Source of the DNA: Deltaproteobacteria bacterium
GTDB lineage: Bacteria > Myxococcota > XYA12-FULL-58-9
Length of the DNA: 64,000 bases
NCBI GenBank assembly: GCA_016218825.1
Contig: JACRCV010000121.1
Span: 1-64,000, forward strand
Direction of reading: 5' to 3'
The position numbers were made by a program, and so were the translations under genes. Positions 16,827-25,814 of the stretch are shown here, piece after piece. Below the pieces are notes generated by a model. That model did no database searches, was not told the origin of the DNA, and saw only the letters and a program-made list of their open reading frames with translations. The first letter of the stretch is position 1. Each line of letters starts with the position of its first letter.

Positions 16827-19241
16827 TCAGCGCGCGGCCAGAGGACGGCACATGCTGAAGTCGAGCTCGTAGGTGCCGAGCTCGTCGCGCCAGTACTCGC
16901 CCTCGTACGGCCAGTAGAGCTGCTCGTCGCCGACCACGGTGCGCGGCACCGCCGGCACGATCTCGTCCGAGGACTTCTCGTTGTTCAGCTTGCGCTGGAT
17001 GATGTCCTGCTCGGCTTTGGCGACCTCGAGCTTGATGCGCAGCGCCTGCGCCAACAGCCCCTTGAGGTCGTAGAGCTCGCGCTCGAACTTGGCGCGCGCC
17101 ACCTCGCCGGCGGCGCGGGTCACGTCCATCGCGTGCTGCTTGAGCTCGTCGTAGAGGTCACGGCCGATGCGGCTCTGGCGGAACGCGTCCGACATCTCGT
17201 TCCACAACGCCACCTGGTCACTCGCCTGTTGCACCACGTCCTTCGCGGTGCGGATCACCGGGTCGGCGAGCGCCAGGCTCACGACCCGAGTGGTGATGTC
17301 GTCGCCTTGACCCTCGGCGAGCTTCTGCATCTGCAGGATCCGATCGTAGAGCAGCTCGGGCGCCTCTTTGGACGACGCGATCTTCTCGATCTCCTTCATC
17401 ACCTTCGTGAAGCGCCGCAAGAAGTCGTCGACGAACGCCCGGCTCTCGTCGTAGCGACAGGCCTCGAAGTAGATGATCGCCTTGACCATCTGCGACTCCG
17501 GGAAGTACTCCTTCTCGAAGAACGGCGAGTGCAGGGTCAAGAGGTTGCCGAGCGCCTTCTCGTAGTCGCCGCGGCGATAGTAGGCCCAGGCGGCCTCGAA
17601 CAACGCCGTCAGCCAGTTCTCCGAGTCGCGGTCGATCAGGTCGTAGTAATACGCGGCGCGATCGAACTGCTGGTAACCGTAGTGAACGCGGGCGAGCGAC
17701 AAGAACGCCTGCTCGCGCAGCTTCGGATCCAGGCGCTTGCCCTCGCGCGGGTTCAAGACCCGCACCACCTCTTGGAACGCCTTCACCGCGTCCTGGTCGG
17801 CGCCCTTCAGGTAGTTGAGCAGCCCCTCGAGGTACTTGGCGCGCGGGTAGTACTTGCTCTCGGCGTCCACCTGGGTGACCAGATCCAGCCCCTGGCGAAT
17901 CGCCTCCGCCGCGGTCTGCGGCGCGTTGTCGCGCACCGGCCCGGTCTCCTCCGTGCCCCCGGCCGTCGGCTTGCCGAGCGCCCCTTCGCCCCCGGCCGGC
18001 GGCGCCCCGAAATCGATCGCCCCACCGCCACCGAAGTCCAAGGCCCCCCCACCACCACCGCCGCCACCACCACCCCCGAAGTCGATCGCGCCGCCACCGC
18101 CGCCGCCAAAGTCCATCGCGCCGCCACCCCCGCCGCCGCCACCCCCGAAGTCGAAGCCGCCGTCGGAGACCGCGGAGAAGTCGAACGCGCCGCCGGAGTC
18201 CAGCGCCTCGGACGCGGCGCCGAAGTCGATGGTCGCCGCCTTGGACTTCTTCTGCCGCGCCATCTCCTCGGCCTCGAGGCGCTCGACCTCGAAGCGCTCG
18301 GCCTGCTGGAACAGGTACTTGGACAACAGGTAGCGATACTCGTTGCGGTAGGCCTTCGGGAACGTGACGTTGCGGAAGCGCGCCAGCTCCGCCAACACCG
18401 GGGTCTCGTCGGCCATCTTGCGGCTCAAGAAGAACAGCCACTCGACCGACTTGCGGTAGCGGCGATGCGTCGGCCCCTTGTCGAGGATCGCCTGGAAGCG
18501 GGTCAACGACGCGCTGATGAAACCGAGCTTGTAGAGCGCCTTCGCCAGCTGATACTCCGACTCCGGCAGGAACTCGGTGAACTTCGGGTCCTCGATGAAG
18601 TAGCGGAACTCGAGGATCGCCGCGGCGTACTCCTCGTCCGACATCATCCTCAGGGCCTTCTCGAAGCGCTCGCGCTCGGCGCTGTCGACCTCGATGTTGA
18701 CGTCGAAGGTGCCGAGGTCGGAGCCGAAGTCGAAGGTCGCGTCGCCGCCGCCCAGATCGACGCCGCCGCCGAAGTCGAACTCGCCCTTCTTGCCCTTCTT
18801 CTTCTTCCCCTTGCCCTTGCCCTTGGCGTCCTCTGCCGGGGCGCCCTTCAGCATCTCCTGGCGCGCCGCCTCGGTGTCAGCGCTCGTGCCGCTCAGATCG
18901 AGCACCGGGGCGCCGCCGCCGCCGCCTGCAGACAGATCGAGGGTCGGCGCCGGCGCGGGGGCGGGCTTCGCGGCCGGGGGGGGCGTCGGGGCCGCCGCTG
19001 GGGGTGGCGTCGGGGCCGGGGCGTCGAAGAGCGCATCGGCGGCGCTGCCGGCGGCGGTCTTGGCCTTCGCCGCCTTGCCCTTGCCCTTCTTGGTCTTCTT
19101 GCCCTTCTTCGCCTGGGCGACCTTCAGCTCGCTGACCGCATCACCCGAGCGCTCTACGTGCCAGGTGCCCACACTCGCGAGCCCCACCCCCGCCACCAGG
19201 AGGAGCGCCGGAACCGCTACGATGATGATGAGCCTTCTCAC
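16827..19241 (-). CDS. gltC: GltC/NfsC-like TPR protein with Gly-rich low-complexity region
   Basis: About 804 residues. GTG codons at 19250 and 19241 are both possible; the second has GAGG eight bases upstream and is chosen. A single N-terminal hydrophobic segment (LIIIVAVPALLLVAGVGLA) is a signal or anchor. Lys-rich and Pro/Ala-rich stretches follow. Residues about 190-330 and 430-700 look like TPR helices. Between them (DNA about 17990-18170) sits a run of poly-Gly blocks alternating with short units such as IDFG, ALDFG and MDFG. It follows the two barrel genes directly, the position of gltC or nfsC. It is probably the periplasmic partner of the barrels. Confidence 0.75.
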   Translation of the reverse strand: MRRLIIIVAVPALLLVAGVGLASVGTWHVERSGDAVSELKVAQAKKGKKTKKGKGKAAKAKTAAGSAADALFDAPAPTPPPAAAPTPPPAAKPAPAPAPTLDLSAGGGGGAPVLDLSGTSADTEAARQEMLKGAPAEDAKGKGKGKKKKGKKGEFDFGGGVDLGGGDATFDFGSDLGTFDVNIEVDSAERERFEKALRMMSDEEYAAAILEFRYFIEDPKFTEFLPESEYQLAKALYKLGFISASLTRFQAILDKGPTHRRYRKSVEWLFFLSRKMADETPVLAELARFRNVTFPKAYRNEYRYLLSKYLFQQAERFEVERLEAEEMARQKKSKAATIDFGAASEALDSGGAFDFSAVSDGGFDFGGGGGGGGGAMDFGGGGGGAIDFGGGGGGGGGGGALDFGGGGAIDFGAPPAGGEGALGKPTAGGTEETGPVRDNAPQTAAEAIRQGLDLVTQVDAESKYYPRAKYLEGLLNYLKGADQDAVKAFQEVVRVLNPREGKRLDPKLREQAFLSLARVHYGYQQFDRAAYYYDLIDRDSENWLTALFEAAWAYYRRGDYEKALGNLLTLHSPFFEKEYFPESQMVKAIIYFEACRYDESRAFVDDFLRRFTKVMKEIEKIASSKEAPELLYDRILQMQKLAEGQGDDITTRVVSLALADPVIRTAKDVVQQASDQVALWNEMSDAFRQSRIGRDLYDELKQHAMDVTRAAGEVARAKFERELYDLKGLLAQALRIKLEVAKAEQDIIQRKLNNEKSSDEIVPAVPRTVVGDEQLYWPYEGEYWRDELGTYELDFSMCRPLAAR
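17990..18170 (-). repeat. Low-complexity poly-Gly coding repeat inside gltC
   Basis: The coding strand carries several runs of GGN codons (5-11 consecutive glycines), each separated by a short Asp-Phe-Gly unit. The tract is likely disordered and prone to length change. Confidence 0.8.
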
Positions 19242-19269
19242 CGTGACCACCTCGCGCCCGTACGGCGCG

Positions 19270-19992
19270 TCAGAGTTTCTCGTGCTCGAACGTCGACGGC
19301 ACGAAGAACGACAAGCCGAGAGAGAACGACAGCACGTTCTGCAGCTTCTGATCCGTCGACACCGACGGCGCCCGCGCCATCATGAACGCCAGGTCCCGGA
19401 CCTCGAGACGCAGCGCCAGCCATTCACTCACGAAATAGCGTTGGCCGACGGCGGCGCTGCCGGCCAGAGACATCGAGCCCTCGGCGGGCCCGACGGCGCC
19501 GGCGCCCACGGTGACGTAGGTGTCGAAGTGGATCACCTTCTCGGCCATCAGGCTGAGCTTGCCGTAGAGCGGCGCGAAGCCGACCGCGAGGTCGACGTCG
19601 TACACCGGGCGGTTGTAGCCGACCTTCGCCACCGCCCCGGCGCCGACCACCGGCACCGCGGTCTGCATCGAGCCGTAGAAATCGCCGCCGGCCTCGACCC
19701 AGAGCCACTCGGCGACGTGGTAGGCGGCGCGACCCGACAACAGGATGTGGCGGAAGAAGGGGTCGTTCGCCGACAGCCCGACCGCCGGCGTCAGCTCCAT
19801 CCGGCCGCGCTTCGCGAACACCCGCGCGGTGACGCTGGGGATGCGCTCCGCCAGGGTCTTCGGCTCGACCGCCGCCGACGGCGCCTTGGCCTGGGTCTCT
19901 TCTTCCTCGACGGCCTCCTCGTCCTCGGCCCGTACCCGCGGCGCCGCAAAGAGGACCAGCAACAGCGAAGCGATGGTGGCAATGCTCTTCAT
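19270..19992 (-). CDS. gltB: GltB/NfsB-like outer-membrane beta-barrel protein
   Basis: 240 residues from the ATG at 19992. A signal peptide (ending APRVRAED) and a Glu-rich linker precede about 180 residues of alternating strands, with many aromatic ends and a C-terminal stretch SFFVPSTFEHEKL. It resembles the adjacent upstream barrel in layout and phrases (YFVSEWLALRLEVRDLAF here, FYLGDWLALRFEVRDHFF there), so the two are paralogues. The ATG overlaps the gltA stop as ATGA. In Myxococcus the paired barrels GltA/GltB (NfsA/NfsB) sit beside GltC. Which of the two is A and which is B is assigned by order only. Confidence 0.72.
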   Translation of the reverse strand: MKSIATIASLLLVLFAAPRVRAEDEEAVEEEETQAKAPSAAVEPKTLAERIPSVTARVFAKRGRMELTPAVGLSANDPFFRHILLSGRAAYHVAEWLWVEAGGDFYGSMQTAVPVVGAGAVAKVGYNRPVYDVDLAVGFAPLYGKLSLMAEKVIHFDTYVTVGAGAVGPAEGSMSLAGSAAVGQRYFVSEWLALRLEVRDLAFMMARAPSVSTDQKLQNVLSFSLGLSFFVPSTFEHEKL

Positions 19993-20843
19993 CGGTAGGT
20001 GTACTCGAAGGTGGGAGGAATGAAGAAGCTGACCCCGGCCATGAACAGCAGGTAGCTCTGCAGGTCGGAGCGCGTCGGATCGGGCATCCCCGACACCTCG
20101 AAGGTGTCGACGAAGAAGTGGTCGCGGACCTCGAAGCGCAGCGCCAACCAGTCGCCGAGGTAGAAGCGCTGCCCGACGCCGGCGTTCACCTCGACCGGCC
20201 GCCGCTTCCCGAACGCGGTCACGAGCCCGGCGCCGGCGCTGCCGTAGAAGTCGAAGTGGATGATGCCGCTCTCGAACAGGCTGACCTTGCCGTAGACCGG
20301 GATCCAATAGAGATCGAGGTGCGCGAACAGGCGCGGCAGCTCGAAGATCGCCGGCACCGAGGTCAGGCTCTGGCGGACGACGTCGACGTTGCTGGTCTTG
20401 GGGCGGGCGTAGAGGTAATCGGCGCCGAAGCCGATACCGAACGCGTCGTGCGGGTAGAACACCAACGCGGCGTCGAACGCCAGGTGCTGGTAGAAGGCGT
20501 CGTTCGTGCTGAAGCTCGCGGCGCCGAACACCTCGAAGCGCCCGTTCTTCAACACCGGCTTGCGCGGCACCGCCTTGATCCGGTCGGCCTCGAGCGCCAC
20601 CGGCGGCACCACGGCCGCCGCGTCCTTCCTCTCGACGCTCTTCGGCGCCACCTCCGGCGCCGCCTTGACCTCCTCGGGCGGCGCCGTGGTCTCGTCGGGC
20701 GCCGGCGCGGTCTCCCCCCCCACCGGAGCCAGCAGATCGTCGTCCGCGGGTTGCTGCGCCGCGGCACGCAAGGGCGACAGGCACAGGCCCACACTCACAA
20801 GAAAACAGAAAGGAATTCTCGCCACGGTAGCTCCCGCGTTCAT
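19989..20843 (-). CDS. gltA: GltA/NfsA-like outer-membrane beta-barrel protein, first gene of cluster
   Basis: 284 residues, with a signal peptide (ending LRAAAQ) and an Asp/Glu/Pro-rich linker up to about residue 95. A barrel-like domain follows, with strands such as FEVFGAASFSTNDAFYQHL and a C-terminal FFIPPTFEYTYR. It is paralogous to the downstream barrel. This is the first gene of the leftward eight-gene run, with a good sigma-70-type promoter upstream at 20864-20892. The proposed role is an outer-membrane anchor or pore of the Glt/Nfs-type complex, from family and gene order. Confidence 0.72.
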   Translation of the reverse strand: MNAGATVARIPFCFLVSVGLCLSPLRAAAQQPADDDLLAPVGGETAPAPDETTAPPEEVKAAPEVAPKSVERKDAAAVVPPVALEADRIKAVPRKPVLKNGRFEVFGAASFSTNDAFYQHLAFDAALVFYPHDAFGIGFGADYLYARPKTSNVDVVRQSLTSVPAIFELPRLFAHLDLYWIPVYGKVSLFESGIIHFDFYGSAGAGLVTAFGKRRPVEVNAGVGQRFYLGDWLALRFEVRDHFFVDTFEVSGMPDPTRSDLQSYLLFMAGVSFFIPPTFEYTYR

Positions 20844-20859
20844 GGCAGATCCGGCAACT

Positions 20860-20892
20860 CGCGAGGCTACAAAGCCTCCTCGCGGCTGTCAA
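20860..20892 (-). promoter_or_regulatory. Promoter with inverted repeat before gltA
   Basis: On the minus strand TTGACA (20892-20887), a 17-base spacer and TAGCCT (20869-20864) form a near-consensus promoter 21 bases before the gltA ATG. An inverted repeat, CGCGAGG (20860-20866) with CCTCGCG (20878-20884) plus inner GGCT/AGCC, overlaps the -10. It could be an operator or a 5'-leader hairpin. Confidence 0.55.
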
Positions 20893-20950
20893 TGAACTCC
20901 ATCGGCGACCCGGCTTGCCCTGGTTCTTTGGAGCGTGTTACTCGAACAGC

Positions 20951-21403
20951 GTGGCGCGTCTTCGTCTCCAACTGCTGGCGGTGGCCGTCGGCGTCTGCAT
21001 CGCCGCCGGCTGCGACGCCAATGACATCGGCAAGGATTGCCCGGACTTGCTCGGCGACCAGAGCCCGGGCGGCGCCGCCGGGACCCGGGTCGAGACCGAG
21101 GAGGTGGTCGAGCAGGACGTCACCTTCCCGTGCGACGAGCTGATCTGCATCGCCACCGACGGCCGCTCCGGCTACTGCTCCAAGCGTTGCCGCGAGAACG
21201 CCGGCTGCCCCGCCGGCTTCGAGTGCCGGGTGATCCAGAAGATCGGCCCGTTCGCCGGCGAGATGTTCTGCGCCTGGAAGCGGTGCGCCACGAGCGCGGA
21301 TTGTGGCTCGAAGAAGGAGTTCTGCTGCGTGGCGGCGCCCAGTCCCGTCGCGGGTGAGGAGCTGAAGCTGTGCGATTTCAAAGGCAACGACACATGTCCA
21401 TGA
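20951..21403 (+). CDS. Small Cys-rich lipoprotein
   Basis: The GTG at 20951 is preferred because it places a normal leader (ARLRLQLLAVAVGVCIAAGC) with lipobox IAAGC right after it; an ATG at 20915 would add an unlikely N-terminal extension. The product is 150 residues. The mature part has paired cysteines (CDELIC, CSKRC, CPAGFEC, CAWKRC, CCVAAP). It has the style of Myxococcota surface lipoproteins of unknown function. It is divergent from gltA and coupled to the next lipoprotein gene by overlap. Confidence 0.72.
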   Translation: MARLRLQLLAVAVGVCIAAGCDANDIGKDCPDLLGDQSPGGAAGTRVETEEVVEQDVTFPCDELICIATDGRSGYCSKRCRENAGCPAGFECRVIQKIGPFAGEMFCAWKRCATSADCGSKKEFCCVAAPSPVAGEELKLCDFKGNDTCP

Positions 21404-22320
21404 CCGTGAGAACGGCGCTCGCGGTCCTCTTGGTCACGAGCGCCTGCGAAAAGAACGACCTCGGCAAGCCCTGCGGCACCGCAGGAACGCCGGTCCCCGA
21501 CCCGGTGGGCGGCGAGGTCCCGGTCGTCGAGGTGGTCCGCCTCGAGCGCGACAGCACCTGCGAGTCGTTCCAGTGCCTCACCCACCGCGGGCTGCCGCCC
21601 TACTGCACCCAGAGCTGCACCCTCGACCCGGCGCCCAAGGCGAAGACCTGCGCCGCCGCCACCGCCGCCAGCGACTGCGCCGCCGATCCGTTCGCGGGCG
21701 GAACCAACCCGGCCGAGTGCATCGACGGCACCTGCCGCTGCACCGCCGACCTGCAGTGCAAAGATCCGCTGCACTGCGAGGACGGCGCCTGCGTCGACGA
21801 CGATTGTCCGGCCGGCTACTGGTGCAAGCGGCCGCAAGAGGTCGGGCCGCTCGCCAACCAACGCTACTGCGTCTTCAAGACCGGCTGCCGGGACAACCTC
21901 CAGTGCGAGGAGCTCGGCAAGATGGAGTGTGACCACCTCGGCTGCTTCGACGGCTGCCTCCGGGACTATTACACCTGCGTCAAGCCCGAGAGCACCAAGT
22001 GCGACGACCTCGAGTGCTACAGCGGCTGCGTCCGCACCGGCGGCACCGAGTACCTCTGCCGCGTGCTCCCCGAGGCCTGCGTCGCCGCCCTGTGCTTCCC
22101 GAGCTGCACCCCGCCGCCGGGCGCCGCGTGTGCGTTTCACCGCCTGGTCTGCGAGCCCTTCGACGGCCTCGGTTGTCCGGCGGCCGGGTCCTCCGAGGCC
22201 TGCAACGATGATCCGCAGACCTGCCCCGACAAGGACCTCCGCTGCCGCCCGGACGCCAGCGCCCCGACCTGGCCGCCAGGCGCGCTGAAGAAGCTGAACG
22301 TCTGCACCCCGAGCGGCTGA
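21394..22320 (+). CDS. Cys-rich lipoprotein
   Basis: Two in-frame ATGs, at 21394 and 21400, both overlap the end of the previous gene; the second makes an ATGA overlap. The product is about 308 residues, with leader TVRTALAVLLVTSAC (lipobox VTSAC). The mature protein has about 40 cysteines. N-terminal parts resemble the upstream lipoprotein (GxPCG near the start, then a LTHRGLPPYCTQSC segment and a YWCKRPQEVGPLANQRYC segment). The pair therefore look like related proteins made together. No catalytic motif is visible. Confidence 0.75.
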   Translation: MSMTVRTALAVLLVTSACEKNDLGKPCGTAGTPVPDPVGGEVPVVEVVRLERDSTCESFQCLTHRGLPPYCTQSCTLDPAPKAKTCAAATAASDCAADPFAGGTNPAECIDGTCRCTADLQCKDPLHCEDGACVDDDCPAGYWCKRPQEVGPLANQRYCVFKTGCRDNLQCEELGKMECDHLGCFDGCLRDYYTCVKPESTKCDDLECYSGCVRTGGTEYLCRVLPEACVAALCFPSCTPPPGAACAFHRLVCEPFDGLGCPAAGSSEACNDDPQTCPDKDLRCRPDASAPTWPPGALKKLNVCTPSG

Positions 22321-22324
22321 CCGC

Positions 22325-22810
22325 GTGTCGCGCGCCGTCGCCATCGCCGTCGCCGTCGTCCTCTGCTGCTGCAACAGCGGTGCCGAAAGCCCCCCGGCGG
22401 ATCCGGGGTCAGCGCCGCCGCCCGCGCCGCGCGTGGTCTTTCACACCGCGCTCGGTGACGTCGCGGTCACGGTCGAGGTCGCCGACGATGCGGCGACGCG
22501 CGCCCGCGGCCTGATGTACCGCACCGCCCTCGACCCCAACGCCGGCATGATCTTCATCTTCCCGAACGAGAGCGAGCACAGCTTCTGGATGAAGAACACC
22601 TACATCGCGCTCGACATGATCTTCGCCGACGCCAACAAGAACGTGGTCGGCGTGGTCAGGAACGCCGAGCCGCTCACCGAAACTGCGCGTTCGATCGGAG
22701 TGCCGTCGCTCTACGTGATCGAGGTGAACGCCGGCTTCGCGGACCGCCACGCGATCGACACCGGCGTCGGCTTCAGCCTGGAGAACGTCGCCGCCACCAC
22801 GCTCCGCTGA
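22325..22810 (+). CDS. DUF192 family protein, probable lipoprotein
   Basis: 161 residues from a GTG. The leader AVAIAVAVVLCCCNSG contains clustered Cys suited to lipidation. Residues 45-160 carry the DUF192 hallmarks: RGLMYR, GMIFIFPNESEHSFWMKNT, LDMIF and a C-terminal YVIEVNAGFAD. The family is widespread in bacteria and its biochemical role is unsettled. It starts four bases after the second Cys-rich lipoprotein, so the three rightward genes from 20951 probably form one transcript. Confidence 0.85.
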   Translation: MSRAVAIAVAVVLCCCNSGAESPPADPGSAPPPAPRVVFHTALGDVAVTVEVADDAATRARGLMYRTALDPNAGMIFIFPNESEHSFWMKNTYIALDMIFADANKNVVGVVRNAEPLTETARSIGVPSLYVIEVNAGFADRHAIDTGVGFSLENVAATTLR

Positions 22811-22814
22811 GCGC

Positions 22815-23219
<405 letters not shown>

Positions 23220-23312
23220 CTCCCAAAGATAGGCGGCTTCCGGCGTGCGGGTCAAATGATCGTACGCCCGCCCGCATTTGGCCGTCCCCCGGCGCTTCGC
23301 TAGAGTGTGCGG

Positions 23313-25556
23313 ATGCGACCCGGACGCTGGTTCTGGATCCCGACCGCGCTGCAGGCGCTGTTCGCCGCGAGCCTGGCGTTCGTGCCGCTCTTCAACCTGC
23401 TGGGCTACGAGTTCGCGCTCGCCGTCGGGCTCGCCGCGGTGCCGACCGGGCTGTGCATCGGCGCCGGGGTCGCCCGGTCCGGCAAGACCGGCCTCGCGGC
23501 GTTCGGGAGCGCGGTCGGCCTCGGCGCCGCCCATCTGCTGCCGGGCCTCGCGATCATCAGCGCCAACGCCTGGCGGATCCGCAACTGCGACTACGGCGAA
23601 GGCCTGGCGTTCTTCGCGCTGTTGCCGCTCTCGACGAGCCTGTACGCCGCGGCCCTCGGGGTGCTCGTCGGCCGGCTGTGCGCCGATCGCAAGCTCGGCC
23701 TGCTCGGCCTCGGGCTCGGCCTCACGGCGCTGGCGCCGCTCGCCGTGGCGCTCGCCGAGCTGTACCTGGAGCCGCCGATCTTCGCCTACGACCACCTGTG
23801 GGGCTACTTCGCCGGCAGCCTCTACGACGAGGCGATGCGCATTGGCACCCCCCTCGTGATGCTGCGCCTCGGCACCACGCTGCGCCTCGTCGCCGTCGCC
23901 GTCTTCCTCGTGGTGTGGGAGCGCCGCGCCGCCACCGAACGGGCCCGCGTCGCCGGCCTCACCCTGGCGCTCGTCAGCCTGTGCGTCCTCTACGAGCGCG
24001 GCCTCGGCCCGATCGCCGGCTTCCGCGTCAGCCGCGCCGACGTCGAGCGCGCCTTGCCGCTGACGCTCTACCGCCCGGGCCTGGTGATCCACGTGCCGGC
24101 CGCGCTCGCCGCCAAGGACCGCGACGCGCTCGCCGACGAGCACAGCTTCGCGCTCGAGCGCGTCAGCGCCCGGCTCGGCGTCACGCGGTCGCGGCCGATC
24201 CACAGCTACGTCTACGCCAACGCCAACGACAAGGCCCGCCTGATGGGCGGGCGGGCGACGATGATCGCCAAGCCCTGGCTGCACGAGATCCACATCCACG
24301 ACGTCGTGGTGCCGCACCCGGTGTTGGCGCACGAGCTCGCGCACGCCGTCGCCGCCGAGCTCGCGCCGGGGCCGCTCCACGTCAGCGCCCGCTTCGGGCT
24401 CCTCGTCAACATCGGCCTCATCGAAGGCCTCGCCGAGGCGGTGACCACCGAGCGCCGCCCCCTCGACCTCGACACCTACGCCCGCGCGATGCGCGATCTG
24501 AAGATCCTGCCCGACGTCCGCGAGATCGTCGGCCCGGCCGGGTTCTGGACCGAGGCCGGCCCCCGGGCCTACGCCGCGGTGGGCTCGTTCGTGCGCTTCC
24601 TGAACCGGCGCTACGGCGCCGCCGCCCTGGCGCGGCTGTATCCGCACGCCGACTTCGAGGCGGCCTACGGCAAGCCGCTCGCCGCGCTCGTCGACCTGTG
24701 GCAGCGCACGCTCGACGAGGTCAGCGTGGCGCCCCGCGAGACTCGCATCGTCGAGCAGCAGCTCCAGGAACGCAGCATGTTCGCCCGCACCTGCGCCCGC
24801 GAGGTGGCGCAGCTGCGCGAGGCCGCGGCGCACGCCAGCCCGCAGAAGGCGGTGGCGATCTTCCAGCAGATCAGCACCCACCTGAGCCACGCGCCGAGCG
24901 CCGAGCTCGAGGTCGCGAACGCCCTCGAGCGGGCCGCGGACGAGACCGGCTTCCTCGACAAGGCCGCGGCGCTGCTCGACGCGCCGGGGCTCAACGCCGG
25001 ACAACGCGGCGGTCTCTTCGAGCGCCGCGCCGACCTCCTGTGGCGTCGAGGCGATGTGGAGGGCGCGCGGACCGGCTACACCGCGGCCCTCGAGCTCGCC
25101 GCCGGCTTCGACGGCGAACGCATGAATTGGGTCAAGCGCTGGGCCCTCGATCAGGAGCCGGAGCTCCGCGCGACCTTGCGCGACTTCTTGATGGGCAAGC
25201 TGCCGCCCCTCGCGGCAACGTTGACGCTCGACGCGGCCGCGGCGCACTCCGACGACCGCACCCTCCCCTACCTCATCGCCCGCCAGCTGGTGCGCGTCGA
25301 CGCCTGGGAGCGGGCGCTCCCGTACCTGCAGCGCGCCGCACCGCACCCGTTCGCGCCCATCGACAGCGAGCGCCGCCGCCTGGTGGCCGAGTGCCTGTTT
25401 CGCCTCGGCAGGCTCGAAGAAGCGAGCCGCGCCTACGAAGCGTTCGCCGCCGGGGCGCTGGTCTCCGGGGAGCGCGCCCAAGGGGAAGAGTGGGTGGCGC
25501 GCTTGCGCTTCCTCGAGGCCCGCCAAGAGCGACCGCCGCTGACGCCCGGACGCTAG
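23313..25556 (+). CDS. Membrane metallopeptidase with HExxH motif and TPR-like C-terminus
   Basis: 747 residues from the ATG at 23313. The first about 230 residues hold six or so hydrophobic segments, so the protein is an inner-membrane one. A soluble region follows with HELAHAV at 340-346, a zinc HExxH site; the run GLIEGLAEAVTTE about 30 residues later could give the third ligand Glu. This arrangement resembles the peptidase MA-like group. The last about 280 residues are helical repeats, probably TPR (AALLDAPGLNAGQRG, LGRLEEASRAYEAF). The substrate is unknown; envelope protein turnover is an inference. A small zinc-ribbon gene follows on the same strand. Confidence 0.75.
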   Translation: MRPGRWFWIPTALQALFAASLAFVPLFNLLGYEFALAVGLAAVPTGLCIGAGVARSGKTGLAAFGSAVGLGAAHLLPGLAIISANAWRIRNCDYGEGLAFFALLPLSTSLYAAALGVLVGRLCADRKLGLLGLGLGLTALAPLAVALAELYLEPPIFAYDHLWGYFAGSLYDEAMRIGTPLVMLRLGTTLRLVAVAVFLVVWERRAATERARVAGLTLALVSLCVLYERGLGPIAGFRVSRADVERALPLTLYRPGLVIHVPAALAAKDRDALADEHSFALERVSARLGVTRSRPIHSYVYANANDKARLMGGRATMIAKPWLHEIHIHDVVVPHPVLAHELAHAVAAELAPGPLHVSARFGLLVNIGLIEGLAEAVTTERRPLDLDTYARAMRDLKILPDVREIVGPAGFWTEAGPRAYAAVGSFVRFLNRRYGAAALARLYPHADFEAAYGKPLAALVDLWQRTLDEVSVAPRETRIVEQQLQERSMFARTCAREVAQLREAAAHASPQKAVAIFQQISTHLSHAPSAELEVANALERAADETGFLDKAAALLDAPGLNAGQRGGLFERRADLLWRRGDVEGARTGYTAALELAAGFDGERMNWVKRWALDQEPELRATLRDFLMGKLPPLAATLTLDAAAAHSDDRTLPYLIARQLVRVDAWERALPYLQRAAPHPFAPIDSERRRLVAECLFRLGRLEEASRAYEAFAAGALVSGERAQGEEWVARLRFLEARQERPPLTPGR

Positions 25557-25573
25557 TGGTGTAGGGTCAGCGC

Positions 25574-25798
25574 ATGGCGGCCACCGAGTTCCCGTTCGGC
25601 ATCGTCATCGCGGTGGTCGTGGCCCTGGCGGTCGCCGCGTGGCTGCTGAAGGTCGGGGTGGTGAAGAAGGGCCCGGAGTTCGAGTGCTCGGTGTGCGGCC
25701 GCAAGCAGAGCGGCATGCACGCCTCACAGTGGCGCTTCTGCCCCTACTGCGGCACGCCCCGACCGCGGCCGCCGCGGATCCCGGGTCTGAACCTGTAG
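25574..25798 (+). CDS. Small membrane zinc-ribbon protein
   Basis: 74 residues: one transmembrane segment (9-25, IVIAVVVALAVAAWLL) followed by a CxxC...CxxC zinc ribbon (CSVCGRK and CPYCGTP) facing one side. It starts 17 bases after the membrane metallopeptidase and may be co-transcribed with it. No named family is recognised. Confidence 0.75.
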   Translation: MAATEFPFGIVIAVVVALAVAAWLLKVGVVKKGPEFECSVCGRKQSGMHASQWRFCPYCGTPRPRPPRIPGLNL

Positions 25799-25814
25799 CG
25801 CTGCGGCGCTGCGC

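Noticed and set aside
16815-19385. Long plus-strand open frame opposite gltC
   Set aside because: Arg/Leu-rich low-complexity product, antisense to the supported gltC gene.
23255-25526. Long minus-strand open frame extending upstream of the PilZ gene
   Set aside because: It is antisense to the metallopeptidase with HELAHAV and membrane segments; the product is Arg/Glu/Gln-rich without domain character. Only the PilZ part at its end is real.
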